Under the pieces are notes generated by a model, which was not told the origin of the DNA, did not search any database, and worked only from the letters and a program-made list of their open reading frames with translations. Source: Phoronis australis (taxonomy: Eukaryota; Phoronida; Phoronidae). From it: DNA of 64,000 nucleotides. Both the position numbers and the translations under genes were made by a program. The DNA is taken from NCBI GenBank assembly GCA_002633005.1, contig NMRA01000086.1, positions 408,817-472,816 on the forward strand, read 5' to 3'. Numbering within the stretch: the stretch's first letter is position 1; each line of letters starts with the position of its first letter. Below, piece by piece: positions 23,859-36,700 of this stretch.

Positions 23859-26800
23859 TTATAGTAACCTGCCCAGCACCAGGACTTCATTTGAGGGTGA
23901 GTCCACAGCCGGCACATCCAGGAAGCCGAGCCGGGAGTAGAAGTCCACCATATACTTGTCTCCTATCTGAATCTCGGCATGGATGCCATGTGTACCGCTA
24001 GCTTTGAGCGCTGAGAACAGACAGGTTAACAGCCGCTTTGGCACCGCAGGGTCGTCGACACGGGCGGTGATGATGTTCATACGAAGCACGGACGGGAACT
24101 GTTTGTAGAGTGCCTCGGGAACAGTGCACTCCATAGAGTGGAAACTCGCCATCGCCTCCTGTAGTGGGCAAATAAAGAAACCAAAGACTTGTCTAAATGT
24201 GACAAACAAACACTTTAAAGCAAACAAAGAGCAACTGTCTCGATTTATCAGATTGTTACAGCTAAAATGCTTTAATACAACATAAACAATTCAATACATA
24301 GACTAGGGGTGTGTTTCAATGACAAGCCTACAAAGAATTCCTCATATGCTTCACTCTTGTGTGTAAAACTTCATTCTTGTGTGATTTTTCTCAAACGAAA
24401 TAAGAAACTGAAATGCTGACTGATGAAAAATTTCTATTCCAATGAAAATTTTCTTTGCGTGCCTGCATAGCCAGTGGTACACTAGACACACTTTGAGAAC
24501 AAGCCCCACCCTGACCCAGTACATCCCTACCAGCCCAAAACAGATAGACATACCTCACATGGAGTCAGGCCCTCCTGCTTGCTTGGTTTTTCATACTTGG
24601 CGCGCATGGCCGGAATCCAAGAGGCATCCACTTTCTTATAGAAGATCCTGGCATCTGGTGCCGCCAGCACATAGCCGCAGACACCTTCGTCGTCCTCCAG
24701 CACAAAGCAGTATTCGGGGCTCACCGTCAGGAACCCACCCACAAGCCTGGCACACATAAATAAACCAAATAAGCTCTTACAAAAATAGATCTATTCCCTG
24801 TAAACAGGCCACTGGCCCCTTATTAAAGTGGAACTTGCACGCTAATTCCTTATCTCTGTGATTGCTTGGTCAAACAACAAATAGCCACGATGTGAATATG
24901 AAGTACATTGAAAATTGCCAAATGTTTTTAAGAATTTGTTTTGTGTTGAAAATAATCCACCGTAAATAACTCAACTGTGTGCAGTAAGTATGATGAAGTG
25001 GTGTTGGGGAATAACACTACATGATGTGGGCTAAGTGAGCCCCCTAGGTATGTCATTAGAGCAAAAGTCACCCACTTGCAGAAGTTTTTGTTTTCACATT
25101 TACAAGTTGTCAGTGAATACGACTGCACTTAGTTTGGTGTAGATGATGTTCAAATAACATTGTCGTTTACTTCCTGCTATAAATTAGCATAAATCGGAAC
25201 ATGCAAATACATCTTTAAAGAAAAAGATATAAGGTGCACGCACACACGCACGCACACACACACACTGTAAGGCCATTTTGAGTCAGAAATAAATGAGAAT
25301 CAGAAATGTTTTCGGAATCGGCTTGACGCTGAACAGGTTTTAAGTGACAATGTAACTGAGTATTGGCAAGCCTGCTTGCTATGATAGACAACGAGACTAG
25401 ATCAAAATACGGAAGTTACTGTGAACAACAGATAATGCTGCCTTATGCAACCACATAAAAATTTGCATCCTTCCAAGGTGACTGTGTCGTGTTTATGTTT
25501 TTAGCAATACTAGGTGAGGATTTGCATGTGACATGGCTTCATTTACATAATTTCTTAGCGAGGTCATAGAATCGATTTTACAGTCTTGCAATCTATTTCA
25601 ATTCCATGTTTTTTTAGCGACAATGTCAGTGACAAGTTGTCGAATCTTTGCATCACTACTCAGAAATTATTTAGTCTTTAGTGTACATGAGTGATGTGCC
25701 TAGAAGTTTCTTCTCCATAATTAAAATGTGACAAATAAACACCAACACTGTTAGCAAACTGCAAACACCATGTCACACAAGTATTGATTTGCCTACAAGA
25801 TGCTCATCAACAATGGACAACATTGAACATGACTCACTTGTCAGCAATGAGCTCCGGGTGACTAACAAAGACCTCTGTACCATCGAACCCATCCTCACAC
25901 GTCTTCAAACAGACGTTGTACACAGCACTCTGCAGAAGATGTCAACACACAGTATGACCACAGCACTTAAGGGAGCAATCACATATTACATCACCACTAG
26001 CGGGGGGGGCATTGGAAATGATGATGATTTGTGGCAAGGGACAGGTGGGGTGAAAATCATGATGACGTTTATTAGAATATCTCCAACACAATACATATCA
26101 TTGTTAAACTGGTTCACCTTCAAGTGCAATTGACAAAGTCCAAGACTAGAACCTGCCATGTCCCGCTTCCAAGATTTAATCCTATTTTACTAGGCATATC
26201 TTATAAACATGGACACAGCTGCAGACAAATGACAGCTTCACTCCATCACTGCCTATCAATACAGTGACATTAAGCATTAGGACATGATCAGGATGTCCAG
26301 CGATAATCGTGATCAAGTTTTGCAGAGGATGGGACTTACAATGTGAGCTTGTTGAGCACGTATGCAGAGTTGTGAATTTAATTTGTTTCATTATTACATT
26401 TAATATGCCAGAATTGTTTTACCTTGCTTTCATACTATACCTCAAGTTTCATTCTTAAATCTCGAGTTTCACACTCCAGATTGTCGATTCAGTGGAGACT
26501 GGCCACAGAGTAATGAACGACAATATAGTGTTGTAACTTAATTTTAAAAATATTAAAGGGTGCTGTTATTAAAACGTTTTGCTTTCCCTATCCTTATTTC
26601 TCTGACACAGGTATGTAACGTAAATATTCATTATTTTAAGTAAAACGTTAAGTTATACAACTGCATATCACTATTCTACAACAATAAATAATTTCAATAT
26701 TACGTCTTAAATATTGTTGAAATTTGCCACTTTTCTTGATCGGTTTCACCGACTTTGGCGTCAAAACATTTTTTAGTTGCCAGGTTGCAAACAAAATGTA

Positions 26801-27726
26801 TTTGGGTAGCGGACATGACATATCATCAGTCACAGAAGGAATAGCTATTGTTACTCAGGCCCACTTCTAATTTAAGAAATTGACTTCATTCATGCAATAT
26901 GACATGAAACATTAGAAAACGATGATCTGATAGTTGAAATGGTGCACTTTCGTTGCTGAATACAACAGTAACAAATTCAACTTATGATTATAAAGAGACA
27001 TTACTTTTTTATAAGAACCATAAAGACAAAATCTCCAACGAACAGTCATTTCTTCCAAAAAAAACTGTTACAATGGTTGGTTGTGATGAAGCAATTATAG
27101 GCTGGAGGGGGGTTATATCATGATGACTGGTGATGACAGAGGGGCGGAAGGGGGAGGTAAAAAGTGGCAAATCTTGGATGACGTAATATGTTAATGCTCC
27201 CTAACAAGATCACTAATCAGGTAAATAGAACAGAACTGTGTACATCAAAAGTGTCCATAGAAAACAAAATTAAGTACCACAAATTGTTATTAAACAAAAA
27301 ATATACAAGAAGGTAAAAAGATGCATCACCAATGCTCAACAAAAATAAAAATTTAAAATAGTTACATATGATTTTAATTCACAAAAATTTTCCACATCAT
27401 GGCTGTCGGGAGTGGGCCCAACCACGCTGTCGAAAGAACACGCGTTTGTGATGGACCTACAACAGTCCATCAGTGATTTTTTGTTTTTGGCCATGCCTGC
27501 AAAGGCACCTTAAAACGGCCAATGGTTTTCAAAAATGCAGCTGAGATAGCGATGTGACTATTTCATCAACTTGCACTTCACAGGACAATCAAATAGAGAA
27601 GAGTTGAAACGACATGCCTACCTCATCTGAAGGCAAGTATGGTCGTATGGTGAACACCTTGCAGTTGGGTGTGTCTGGCACCTTGATGTTGAATAGGTCG
27701 TACGCACCTTCACAAGGCAACAAACG
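23859..27726 (-). other. OGA: OGA exons 9-12: C-terminal pseudo-acetyltransferase domain
   Basis: Exon 9 (105 bp) encodes [12 protein letters not shown].. and [13 protein letters not shown]. Exon 10 (92 bp) encodes [17 protein letters not shown]. Exon 11 (193 bp) encodes [20 protein letters not shown] and [12 protein letters not shown]. Exon 12 (300 bp including stop) encodes [20 protein letters not shown], the [10 protein letters not shown] core and [11 protein letters not shown]. The domain is GNAT-like; in animal OGA it is regarded as lacking acetyl-CoA binding, and nothing here contradicts that. Confidence 0.92.
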
Positions 27727-30700
27727 CTGTAACAGAGAAGGGACGAATAGAGTGAGAGACAGCAATGAGTTGGTTTGTAATGAGGCAAAGCCGAGAAGAG
27801 ACTGAAAGGCAACCATCAAGTAGTACACAAACAAGAAATCACAAATGGTTATACTGTATGTGCAGGCTGATGGGCAAATGAGAGAAGATGTCACTATTAA
27901 CAACTGATGGTGCCAATTGTGAACTTTCTCGTCACGCCCATATCAAAAGGACAAACCTACATTGACAAACGTAAATCAATGATCATGTCCACATAAAAGG
28001 AAAAGCATACACCTCAATGTCAACACAAAAGACATCATTCAGAACAGCATAAATCTCTCATCTGCTGCTAATGATCAGCTACATTGAGACCACTGAAAGA
28101 AATTCACCACGTGATTAGACATGACTGGACACTGTAACTCCAAGCCAACCTGATGCTAATGTTTGACTAACGAACACAAACCAGCATGATGTCGCTACAA
28201 GTTCCCGACCCCAAGGCCACTGACCCGAGGCAAAAGGATAAGACACAACTGAAACACATCACTAGAAAGCCACAGCGACATTAAGCCACAAGGAGTAATT
28301 GAGGCACACAATGCAGTAGAGCACATAGTGTCACACAAATAAGATCAACTCTCAGTCAGAGCTATACATACTTGCAGTTCGCCTGTGAGTCCCCCACGGA
28401 ACACCCACGGCTCCTGGTCCCCGCTTACAAACGCATCCTTGTAACCTTTGGTAGACCCTGTTAACGGACAATGGTACAGCCAGTTAGTAACCTGTAGTGC
28501 TGCTGAAAGCCTGACAATGACCGGCCCTCCCGAAACACTGGCAAGGCGACATCACGCCGTCGTCTCGGGTAAGTTTTATGCAAAGTGTCATTAACAGAGA
28601 TCCAATCTAAACTACTCGCAATCGCTTCCACTCGCAGGTATTGCAGCGCGTTTGTTGAGGCGCATAATGCGTTGACCTCGCGCGTCTTCGCAGTGGGTAG
28701 CCTGACGCAATGCACGCAGTGCGCTGGTGCCACTGAAATCGCTGCTTCTCTGTAAAATCATCTCGATTACAAAAATACACTTGTATCATGTCAGCAGTTT
28801 CAAAAATGTATTAGTCACATTTTAGTTTTCATTCATCTTCTAACTTCTAATAACAAGCTATATGAATTCAAGATCCAGAAGCAATAAGAAAACGTTAGCG
28901 CTCAACTAAAATCCATCAACTCAATGTGTGACGATACATATATGAAACAAGACATGATAACTATGCTCTCAGATAAAAGAGCCCTGCTGTGAAATTGACA
29001 AGAGAATGACAATAAAACAATGGTAAAACCTGAATAGAAAATAAAAATTAGTCGCTTCACATCTCTTCTGTTTGTCAGGCGCACGCTGCTCGTTTGCTGC
29101 TTATGTTAAAGCACCGCAGGCTTCCTGCTTATGCGCACGCGCGCGCGCGTTACTGGTGAGCAAATGCAAGTGCTCGCATTCAATGCTCATGACGCAAGCG
29201 CAACATTACCTACCGTATACCATGTTCGACAGATGCACTGATGAGCCAAGCCACAACACGAGGGACATTATTGTTAAAAAGAAATAAACTAATATCACAG
29301 TAGAGTTACAATACTCTGTAGTTCGTACATGAGACAGATCCGTTCAACACCATCCGCTTCGACAGGCACAGGCTTCCAACAGCTAGACAAGGAAAGAGAA
29401 AACAGAGACAGATTAGTATATGGTAGAGGCAAGTGATATTATACTCGGCTTGTTTTGAAAACTGCACTCCAGCAACACTGTGTCACTGTGATCACACGGA
29501 AACGTTCATGGCTAAGAACAATTTTCAAGTTAACAGCTACGATTTATCTGCTTCAAATCTCCCAGCCTGTTGTGTGTAAACTCCAAATTCAGAATGGGCG
29601 CAGGGCTTCATTCAGTAATATCAGTCACTTGCTATAAAACATAAGTGGGGAGTTTTCGGGGTGTCAACGCACAGTTTTCTCCCACAATTAATCATTCAGA
29701 CGAGGCCGTCCAACCAAATTCAGTAGCTGCCATTTTGCAATCTTGCTCACGAAACACTATAAAGATCTTTTTTACACAAATATAGCCTTGCACATTTGTG
29801 CTAGACTCGCACCCCACCCAGATTACCAAGCGTTAAATCTCTGCTACAGAATGCCAACCACACACAAATGTAAGCCTGTTGACAGAAATCAGAAACTTAT
29901 AAATGGCATGTTGGTAAACATCACTTCTTCCACTTGGCGATCTGCAAATTTTAACCAGAACAGTTGGTGGTTGTTGGTGCTCTCCGACACTTGAAGAGTG
30001 AGATGGGCATTCACAAATGGAAAAAGCAGAACGATAGCTACAGATGAATGTAGAATTGATTTTATTTAGTTCAGTAACTCTTCCCTTGCTGTCGTGGAGC
30101 CACTTCAACCACCAACCATCGGCAAACATGAGTCACAGGCTAGTCATCACCATAGTAACTCTCATTTCATTACATGACACAGGTCGGCACTCTGTAGACA
30201 AGAGAATCATGCATGGACAAGGGTGCGTTTGCGTTTTGTGTAACTGGCGTGCGACGTCAGATGCGAGCCGATCGTCCTACGGTCAGATAATAGCGTAACA
30301 ACATCAGCAAATGTCTGAAGTACCAGTCGCTCATTGCCTGTATTGTTTACAAGTACAAGAAATACTAATCTGAATATCTGTTGCATGATGGGCAGTTTTA
30401 CAGCCGTTGCCAAGCAGTTGTCACAACAAAAAGTAACTGAATGACTGAGTCTAAGATTATGACAAACATGTAAACATGAGGAATTTTAATGAACGTGAAA
30501 GAATGCCCCGCTTAGCACACATATTCACTACACTAACAAAATTGGAGAATGTCCGCAAACACTAAAGGCAGTGGGAAGATTTCTTGCTTCTTTGAAATGC
30601 AACCAATTGGGATAGGATGTGATTAAAGTCGAGAAAAAACGAGAAGTCACTATGCTGACAGCATATTAAATAATCCCACGGCAGGTGGTGAAATCAAACC

Positions 30701-33700
30701 AGCGACTTCATGGATGAGAACGTATTATGAAAGATGAACTGCTCTTACAAATAATAATGCCTGTTGCAATGACACCGAAACAACTATTACAGAAATGGCA
30801 CAAGTTGGTGATAAAGCAATGATCCTAAGCCTCGTGCCTAACAAAATGTGTGATTTTGTACTCAAGTTTCTGGCATGAGATACTGCTTTATGAGAGCTAA
30901 ATGTCTATGGGCAAGCATCCCCACATCTGTCTGTTTGTGTGTATATGTGTGTGTGTATGTGCGTAAAACAAGTTATGATGAAAGGCACTTATGACCTACC
31001 TAGCCACTTCGCGAAGGAGTTGAGCAGACCCAGAACACCCCTCATGTCCCAGATATAGGGGTAGAGATCATAGAGAATGCCCCGGTGGGGGATCTTGATT
31101 AGCCTGTCGCACATGTCCGACACCCGCTTCACGGACTCGCCGAATGCCTTGGCTTTGTCGTGCCATTCTACAGTCTGAAACAGCGAGTTATAAAAGGGCA
31201 TGGTTAATATTGGCAAGGTCAACAAAGTTAATGTTTTATTGATGAGTCCATGAACGTGTACATATGCGAAAAAAGCCTAACCTACAATTCTAAAATTCTA
31301 CAGTAATGTCTTCAATTTATCAATATCTGAAAGCCCTGAAAAATCATTGTGTGCGGAATTTCTAGACAACGAGCCTCACCACTATGTTGGTATTTAGCCG
31401 TGGCTGTACACTTCAAACTTCTGCAGTGCTTCAAAAAGAACGCAAAAGTTTTGCTGATCTTGCGAGGAACGTGTCCTCCTATGGTCATGCCTTTCAGAAC
31501 AGATGCAGCATACGGGATTGTATTGTATCTTTCCCGTACAGATCTTCTCCCTCAACAGGAATCCAGATTACTTTGTACACGTAAAAATCGCGAATCGAAA
31601 CTTTAATTAACCATGTTAATGAGCACGTGGCGTGCGCTAAGGCCTACATATATGTAGGCCTGCTACTCTGATGACAGGCACGAGCTCGCTCACTCGGTGC
31701 ACACCTGCAGACTAACTTCTAAACAAATGTCACGTGACAACTTGTGTGTTCGTCCAGACTTTTCTTGTGTTAAGGATTGCGATCTAGCACAAATTAGGGC
31801 TTAATATGCAGCTAATCTCGACTCCACAGGAACTTAAAAATCTTAGGTACGCTACTTGAAAAACTTAAGGAAGATTTCAGGTAATTTGTCGAGTCGAAAC
31901 TGTATTTGTACTCAAGAGTTCAAGATGCCTTATCGACGATCGCGGAGAGGCGACAAATCAGTCGGCAAGTTTTCGCCCTGGGATTTCAGCTCATTTTTTT
32001 AAAAAGATCGTAATTTAACAACAAAGTTTGATAACAATGCACCAGAGTTTTGTAGAAAGTCTGTCATAAGTTACAGATACGTCACAGCATGTTAATTTGA
32101 TGAATTCTAGCTTCCCATTTCACCCGTTTCGGAGATCGGGCGTGCATTCAGTAAGGCTAGGACCTGGCTAAAATCTAGTCATAGTCACATGTTCTCATTC
32201 AAAATACACGGCAATGTCTCCCGTAATCTCACGAAGTCTTGCTTTTTATCGAGGTCCTAGCATTACCGCCTTAGGCTACAACAAGCCCCCNCCCCCCCCC
32301 CCCTAATTCCGAAACAAATTTTTCTAAGCACCCTGGGTGCTTATTAGGGCGAACACGGTAGCCCTAATAGATGGTGACATCAGTGCACGAAATGATGATT
32401 TTTATTGACACTGGCAGCAAGTTTGAGGTGGCAGACACAAAAGGCCTGGCGACTGAACTTCGGGCTGGACAAGTAGTTTCTGGCTCACTCACCAAGCTGG
32501 CGAGCAGGGTTTCGAAACCTGGGTACATCCCTGCACTATCCACAAATCTGCGTCAGGAATGGTCTTCTCATCAAGCAGACTCAAAAATTTAATTAACAGT
32601 TCAAGGGCTTCAAACTTACGAGCACAGCATGGCAAACTGAGGGTAGCTTACCTCAGGTAGGTGGTTCTTTCTAGCTTTGCCCTGTACAAGGCTGTGTGAG
32701 TTGGTTTTCAGCCAGTGGAAATCCGTTAACAGCTTGACGCCCTCGGCACCATGTTCAAATGGCATGTAAAACAAGTCCACCAGTAATGCCACATCATCTG
32801 CACTCAAACGATCACACTCGGCCACACTGATATCTCCCACATTCTCCACCTGCATTACCTCGGTCTCTTTGAGCTCGTCTGTCACCTGATCAGAAGTCGC
32901 GACCTCCGGTTCAGCATCCATGGGTTCTGGTGGCAATGGCACAGCAGCCACCGGACTATTGCACTGAAACGATGATGATGCGTCCACTAGAGAGTTCACA
33001 ATCTCCTTGGTGACTGGTTGCATGTAAGAGTCACTACCGTCACCATCGAGCCTGTCCAATTGGTTAGCATTGGTGATTCCAGTGAATGGTAGGGTGTTGA
33101 GGGGGGAAGTATTGGGCAAAGACGTGGTTGTGGGGGTGAGGGTCATGCATGTGTTGACGGGGGCAGGGACTATCGGCACGGGCAAGTCAGTGGGAGCCCC
33201 CGCAGAGGGCACGCAAATCTTAGCCGCAGTGTTCACCTCCATCCGTCGGTACATTTCCTCCAGCCAATCCTTAATGGCGATCTGTAGGGCAACACGTGGA
33301 CAGTAGCCATCAGTCGTGCATGGATCATCACCAACTGAATCTACTTCACCCTCCTGCTCCAGCGCAATGTCGGATGCAATGGAACTCTTTTCATCTACAA
33401 CAACAGCGATATCCACATTTACAGTAGAGCTGAAGTGGTGAACAGACAAGTGAATATATCAGGGCTTGGAATGACCCATGACAAAAAAGAGGAAACTTTT
33501 TACTGCCCCAAATACACACTGCAACCTAAACAACCATACCTCAACAGATCGAAAGTAAACATTATTATGTCCTGTAACTGTGTCGTGTTGCATTCATTAT
33601 AAGCAGTACCTGACATCTATTTCGGCAACAATAATGAAGGCAACAAAAAAAAAAATTTAAATTAAAATAATAAAGATACTGATGCAAAATTTGCAGTGTT

Positions 33701-36700
33701 GGTGACAGAAGGCTATTCTTGATTTGCTGCAGGGAGACCTATAAAATTATTTTCATTATTTTAAGTTCTTATAATTACGATACAAAATTAAAAATTTTTT
33801 TTTGAAAATTGACCCTGATTATCTGGAAAGCCTGAAATACATACACATTTAATTCCAACGCAAAGGAAAAAAGTCAAGACGAAAACCTGTGGCTCATACC
33901 CCAACTATTAGCATCAAAAACAACATACTTTAAACTACAGAGCACATCAATCACAATCCCAAGTTGACCAAACTTTTCAGTTTGAAACAGCACTTACAGG
34001 AGATAATTGTTCATAAGCTACGCTGGTGTAGAACAAACTATGTGACATAAGAAATAACTACAAGGACACTCAAAGTAGGCTGGCAGAATTTGTAAACAAT
34101 GGCTTGGAATGGCAACTTAAAACACATTTGCAATAACGAAAATAGCACTTTGTATCCAGCTTCGGCGGCATGTGGAAAATCGGCGGAGCCGGGCTTAGCA
34201 GCCAACTTGGCAACTGCCGGCACGGGCTTGCACGTGGGATCAAACAAAAGAATTTCACACATCACTCACATCCCACGATTTCAATCCAACGAATTACCGG
34301 TTATGGTTGAATTTCCCTTCAGAAAGCGTTTTTCTTTCTTGTGTTTCATCGTTTTCAGGTGGTTCTCCGCGATTCGGCCACGCACGCCGTAATTCATCCC
34401 TCTGTCAATGTTTACAGAGCACAAACCCAGACCTTTGTTGTTTGCAAACACTTCGATTGTTTGTTTAATCCTATTTTTCCACGAAATATTCTGTCTAATC
34501 CAAGCTCCACGCATTTTTGGCCGCAGAATCGCACTATTTGTCACCGCCATTAATACCATATGCAGACGCCATTGATGACCCACGCAATCCCAGGTGCCCC
34601 GGCAATTATGATTTTCGTTCCTCCAAAACATAAAGAACACTTTCCGCTTATCGAGTCGTCGAAAATTTTATTTTTTCTGTGGAAATACTACAAAAATGCG
34701 CGGAGGGAACGAGAGAAAAAAGCAGAAATCCGCGTTTCCGTGGAAAATTCCAAGCCTAGATATATGTACAACTGAAGCATGACCTAAGACAAACTTGCAA
34801 CTGTATATCAATCATTGGTACTTTGAAATGAGCATCAAACTGAGAAACTCAAATGCACGTATCAGTCATCCTTGCCAAGGAAAGCAATACACTTCATGAC
34901 TCTGTATCGGCAATATTATGTCGCGTCATAGTGGTAAATCCACTATGCATATTCACTGTATCCCAGAGACTACTCACTGGAGACGAGATCTTTCTTGACC
35001 CCTTGATTGTGCTTGCTCCACTGAGCCAGCGTGTGTAGGGCTATGTAGTTGGCTTCAAACTCACAGTTGGGATTGGTCAGAACGCCATTGAGGTAAGGGA
35101 TCAGGTCAGTCGACCGTCCGTGGTACGGCCCCAGGAACAGGCGTTTCTGATCATAATCGTTGGCATGTATGTTGTCCCAGATGACAGGTGGTCGCCTGAG
35201 AACCTTGGATAATTCCTCGATGGACTCTATGGATATCTTTTTGGAAATCACCTTTGGGCCTAAAAATGAAGCATAATTAGGTTAGCATGGAAGATATGTC
35301 CAAAACCGACACAATACATCTATTCTAAATAAATAGGCTGCTGCTTCCTGTTAAATGACAAAGTTTTAACACTGAATCTGCCAAGCAAGTTGTTCCACAC
35401 AGATGCTTATTTCTGTACCAGTGTAAATGCGAGTTGTTTCCGATCATCTAGACATGAGCTATCAAAATCAATTAAAATCCCTTCTAAAACCTATGGCTCA
35501 CCTGTCCACATGATGTCTATGTCAGGCAACAGCTTAGTGCCAATAGTGTTCAGGTACTCAGACTTCTGCACACTGGGCACTGCCCTGGACGCACAGTACT
35601 CTGTAGGGCAGTAGAGGAAGCGGGGCTGGTTCAGGTGCTGGTATACCTCATTGGTCACGGACACCTGCGCCTGGGCAAAGGACTGGAACACTTGCTTGTC
35701 TGCCTCACACAGCTCAGGCTCAATGTCGTCGAAGAGTAATGCGAAGGCTCCACAGCCAAACGTTGACACCTGAGAATAGGATGTAGCAGGGTATGAGAAC
35801 TAAAGCCAAGGTTAAGTTTTAAGATCCATCGCCTGAAGCTCTTTGAAAAAAGAAGGACCATTACAGAAATAAAAAAAAATACTGGAATAGTATCGTAACA
35901 AAAAGCAAACTTTTATTGTCGTCTCTTTAATGCCGTCTATCATCTGAAGACTCAGTGTTATCACGGTCCATCGGCTGTCAGTTGGCCTCACGACTCCCTG
36001 TTTTCACTTTGAAAATGCAACTTTCCTTCTTAACATCAAATGTTAATAATCTGAACTAAACGGAAAGATCTGACAAAACAACTATTGATGCCTGCAAGAG
36101 TTTGCTGGGAATCAACCTTCAGTATTGAATTTCAAGCACATTTTGCACTAAAAGCGTCTAGCCAAACGAGACAATTTCACACATGCTACTGCATAATGGC
36201 AAAATCTGCACTAGCAACCAGCTGTTGGGGTTTAATAATGAATTGTACTCTTCATCACCATCGTTTTTTCATATCGTACAAAATGAAACAATAGTTAAAT
36301 ATTATTCAAACAAATGACAAGGAGGTCACCAAAGACGGCAACCACATATGCAATATGAGGTATAATGCACCTAATTCTCAACACCAAATATCTCCTTTAA
36401 AAGCACGTGTCCTCCATCATGCCACATTTCTTATTTTCATATAATTTCACTGTCTTAATGTAATGGTGTTTCAGCTCGACGCAGTAGACATCATTCAGCA
36501 TTTGTCTAGCTATGTATCATTCTGGGAAACATAGGTCACGTGAAACTCCTCATAATGAGGGGTCATTAGTCGTTATCGTAAGATCGCCTACTATCATCAA
36601 AGTTGATTTTGTTGATTAAATATAAACATGTCTGTTGAAAAAATTTTGAACTTTCTGAAACCCGTAAAGACCTGTTTTTATTCCAAACAATTGAAATCCA

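Larger units (their letters stand above)
28372..33394 (-). other. OGA: OGA exons 6-8: linker and helical stalk
   Basis: Exon 6 (743 bp) begins after TTGTTGTAG|ATGAAAAG at 33394. A tempting acceptor upstream (CACTTCAG|CTCTAC) would break the frame. The exon encodes [14 protein letters not shown], then a Pro/Thr/Val/Asp-rich disordered linker, then [20 protein letters not shown], which opens the stalk. Exon 7 (175 bp) encodes [17 protein letters not shown].. through FAKWLG. Exon 8 (86 bp) encodes [20 protein letters not shown]. In the family this stalk forms the dimer and substrate cleft. Confidence 0.9.

Noticed and set aside
24442-24759. Plus-strand 105-codon frame, His/Pro/Ser rich
   Set aside because: Antisense of OGA exon 11.
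25789-26133. Plus-strand 114-codon frame
   Set aside because: It overlaps OGA exon 10 in antisense and owes its openness to that; no domain.
33070-33306. Plus-strand frame of 78 codons
   Set aside because: It is the antisense of OGA exon 6's low-complexity linker.
33394-33434. Upstream acceptor CACTTCAG|CTCTAC for OGA exon 6
   Set aside because: Joining it to exon 5 gives an immediate stop; the acceptor ending at 33395 keeps frame and alignment with the family.
32616-33449. Long minus frame of 277 codons taken as a free-standing gene starting at 33449
   Set aside because: The first ~18 codons lie upstream of the acceptor at 33394; from there on the frame is OGA exon 6, in phase with exons 5 and 7.
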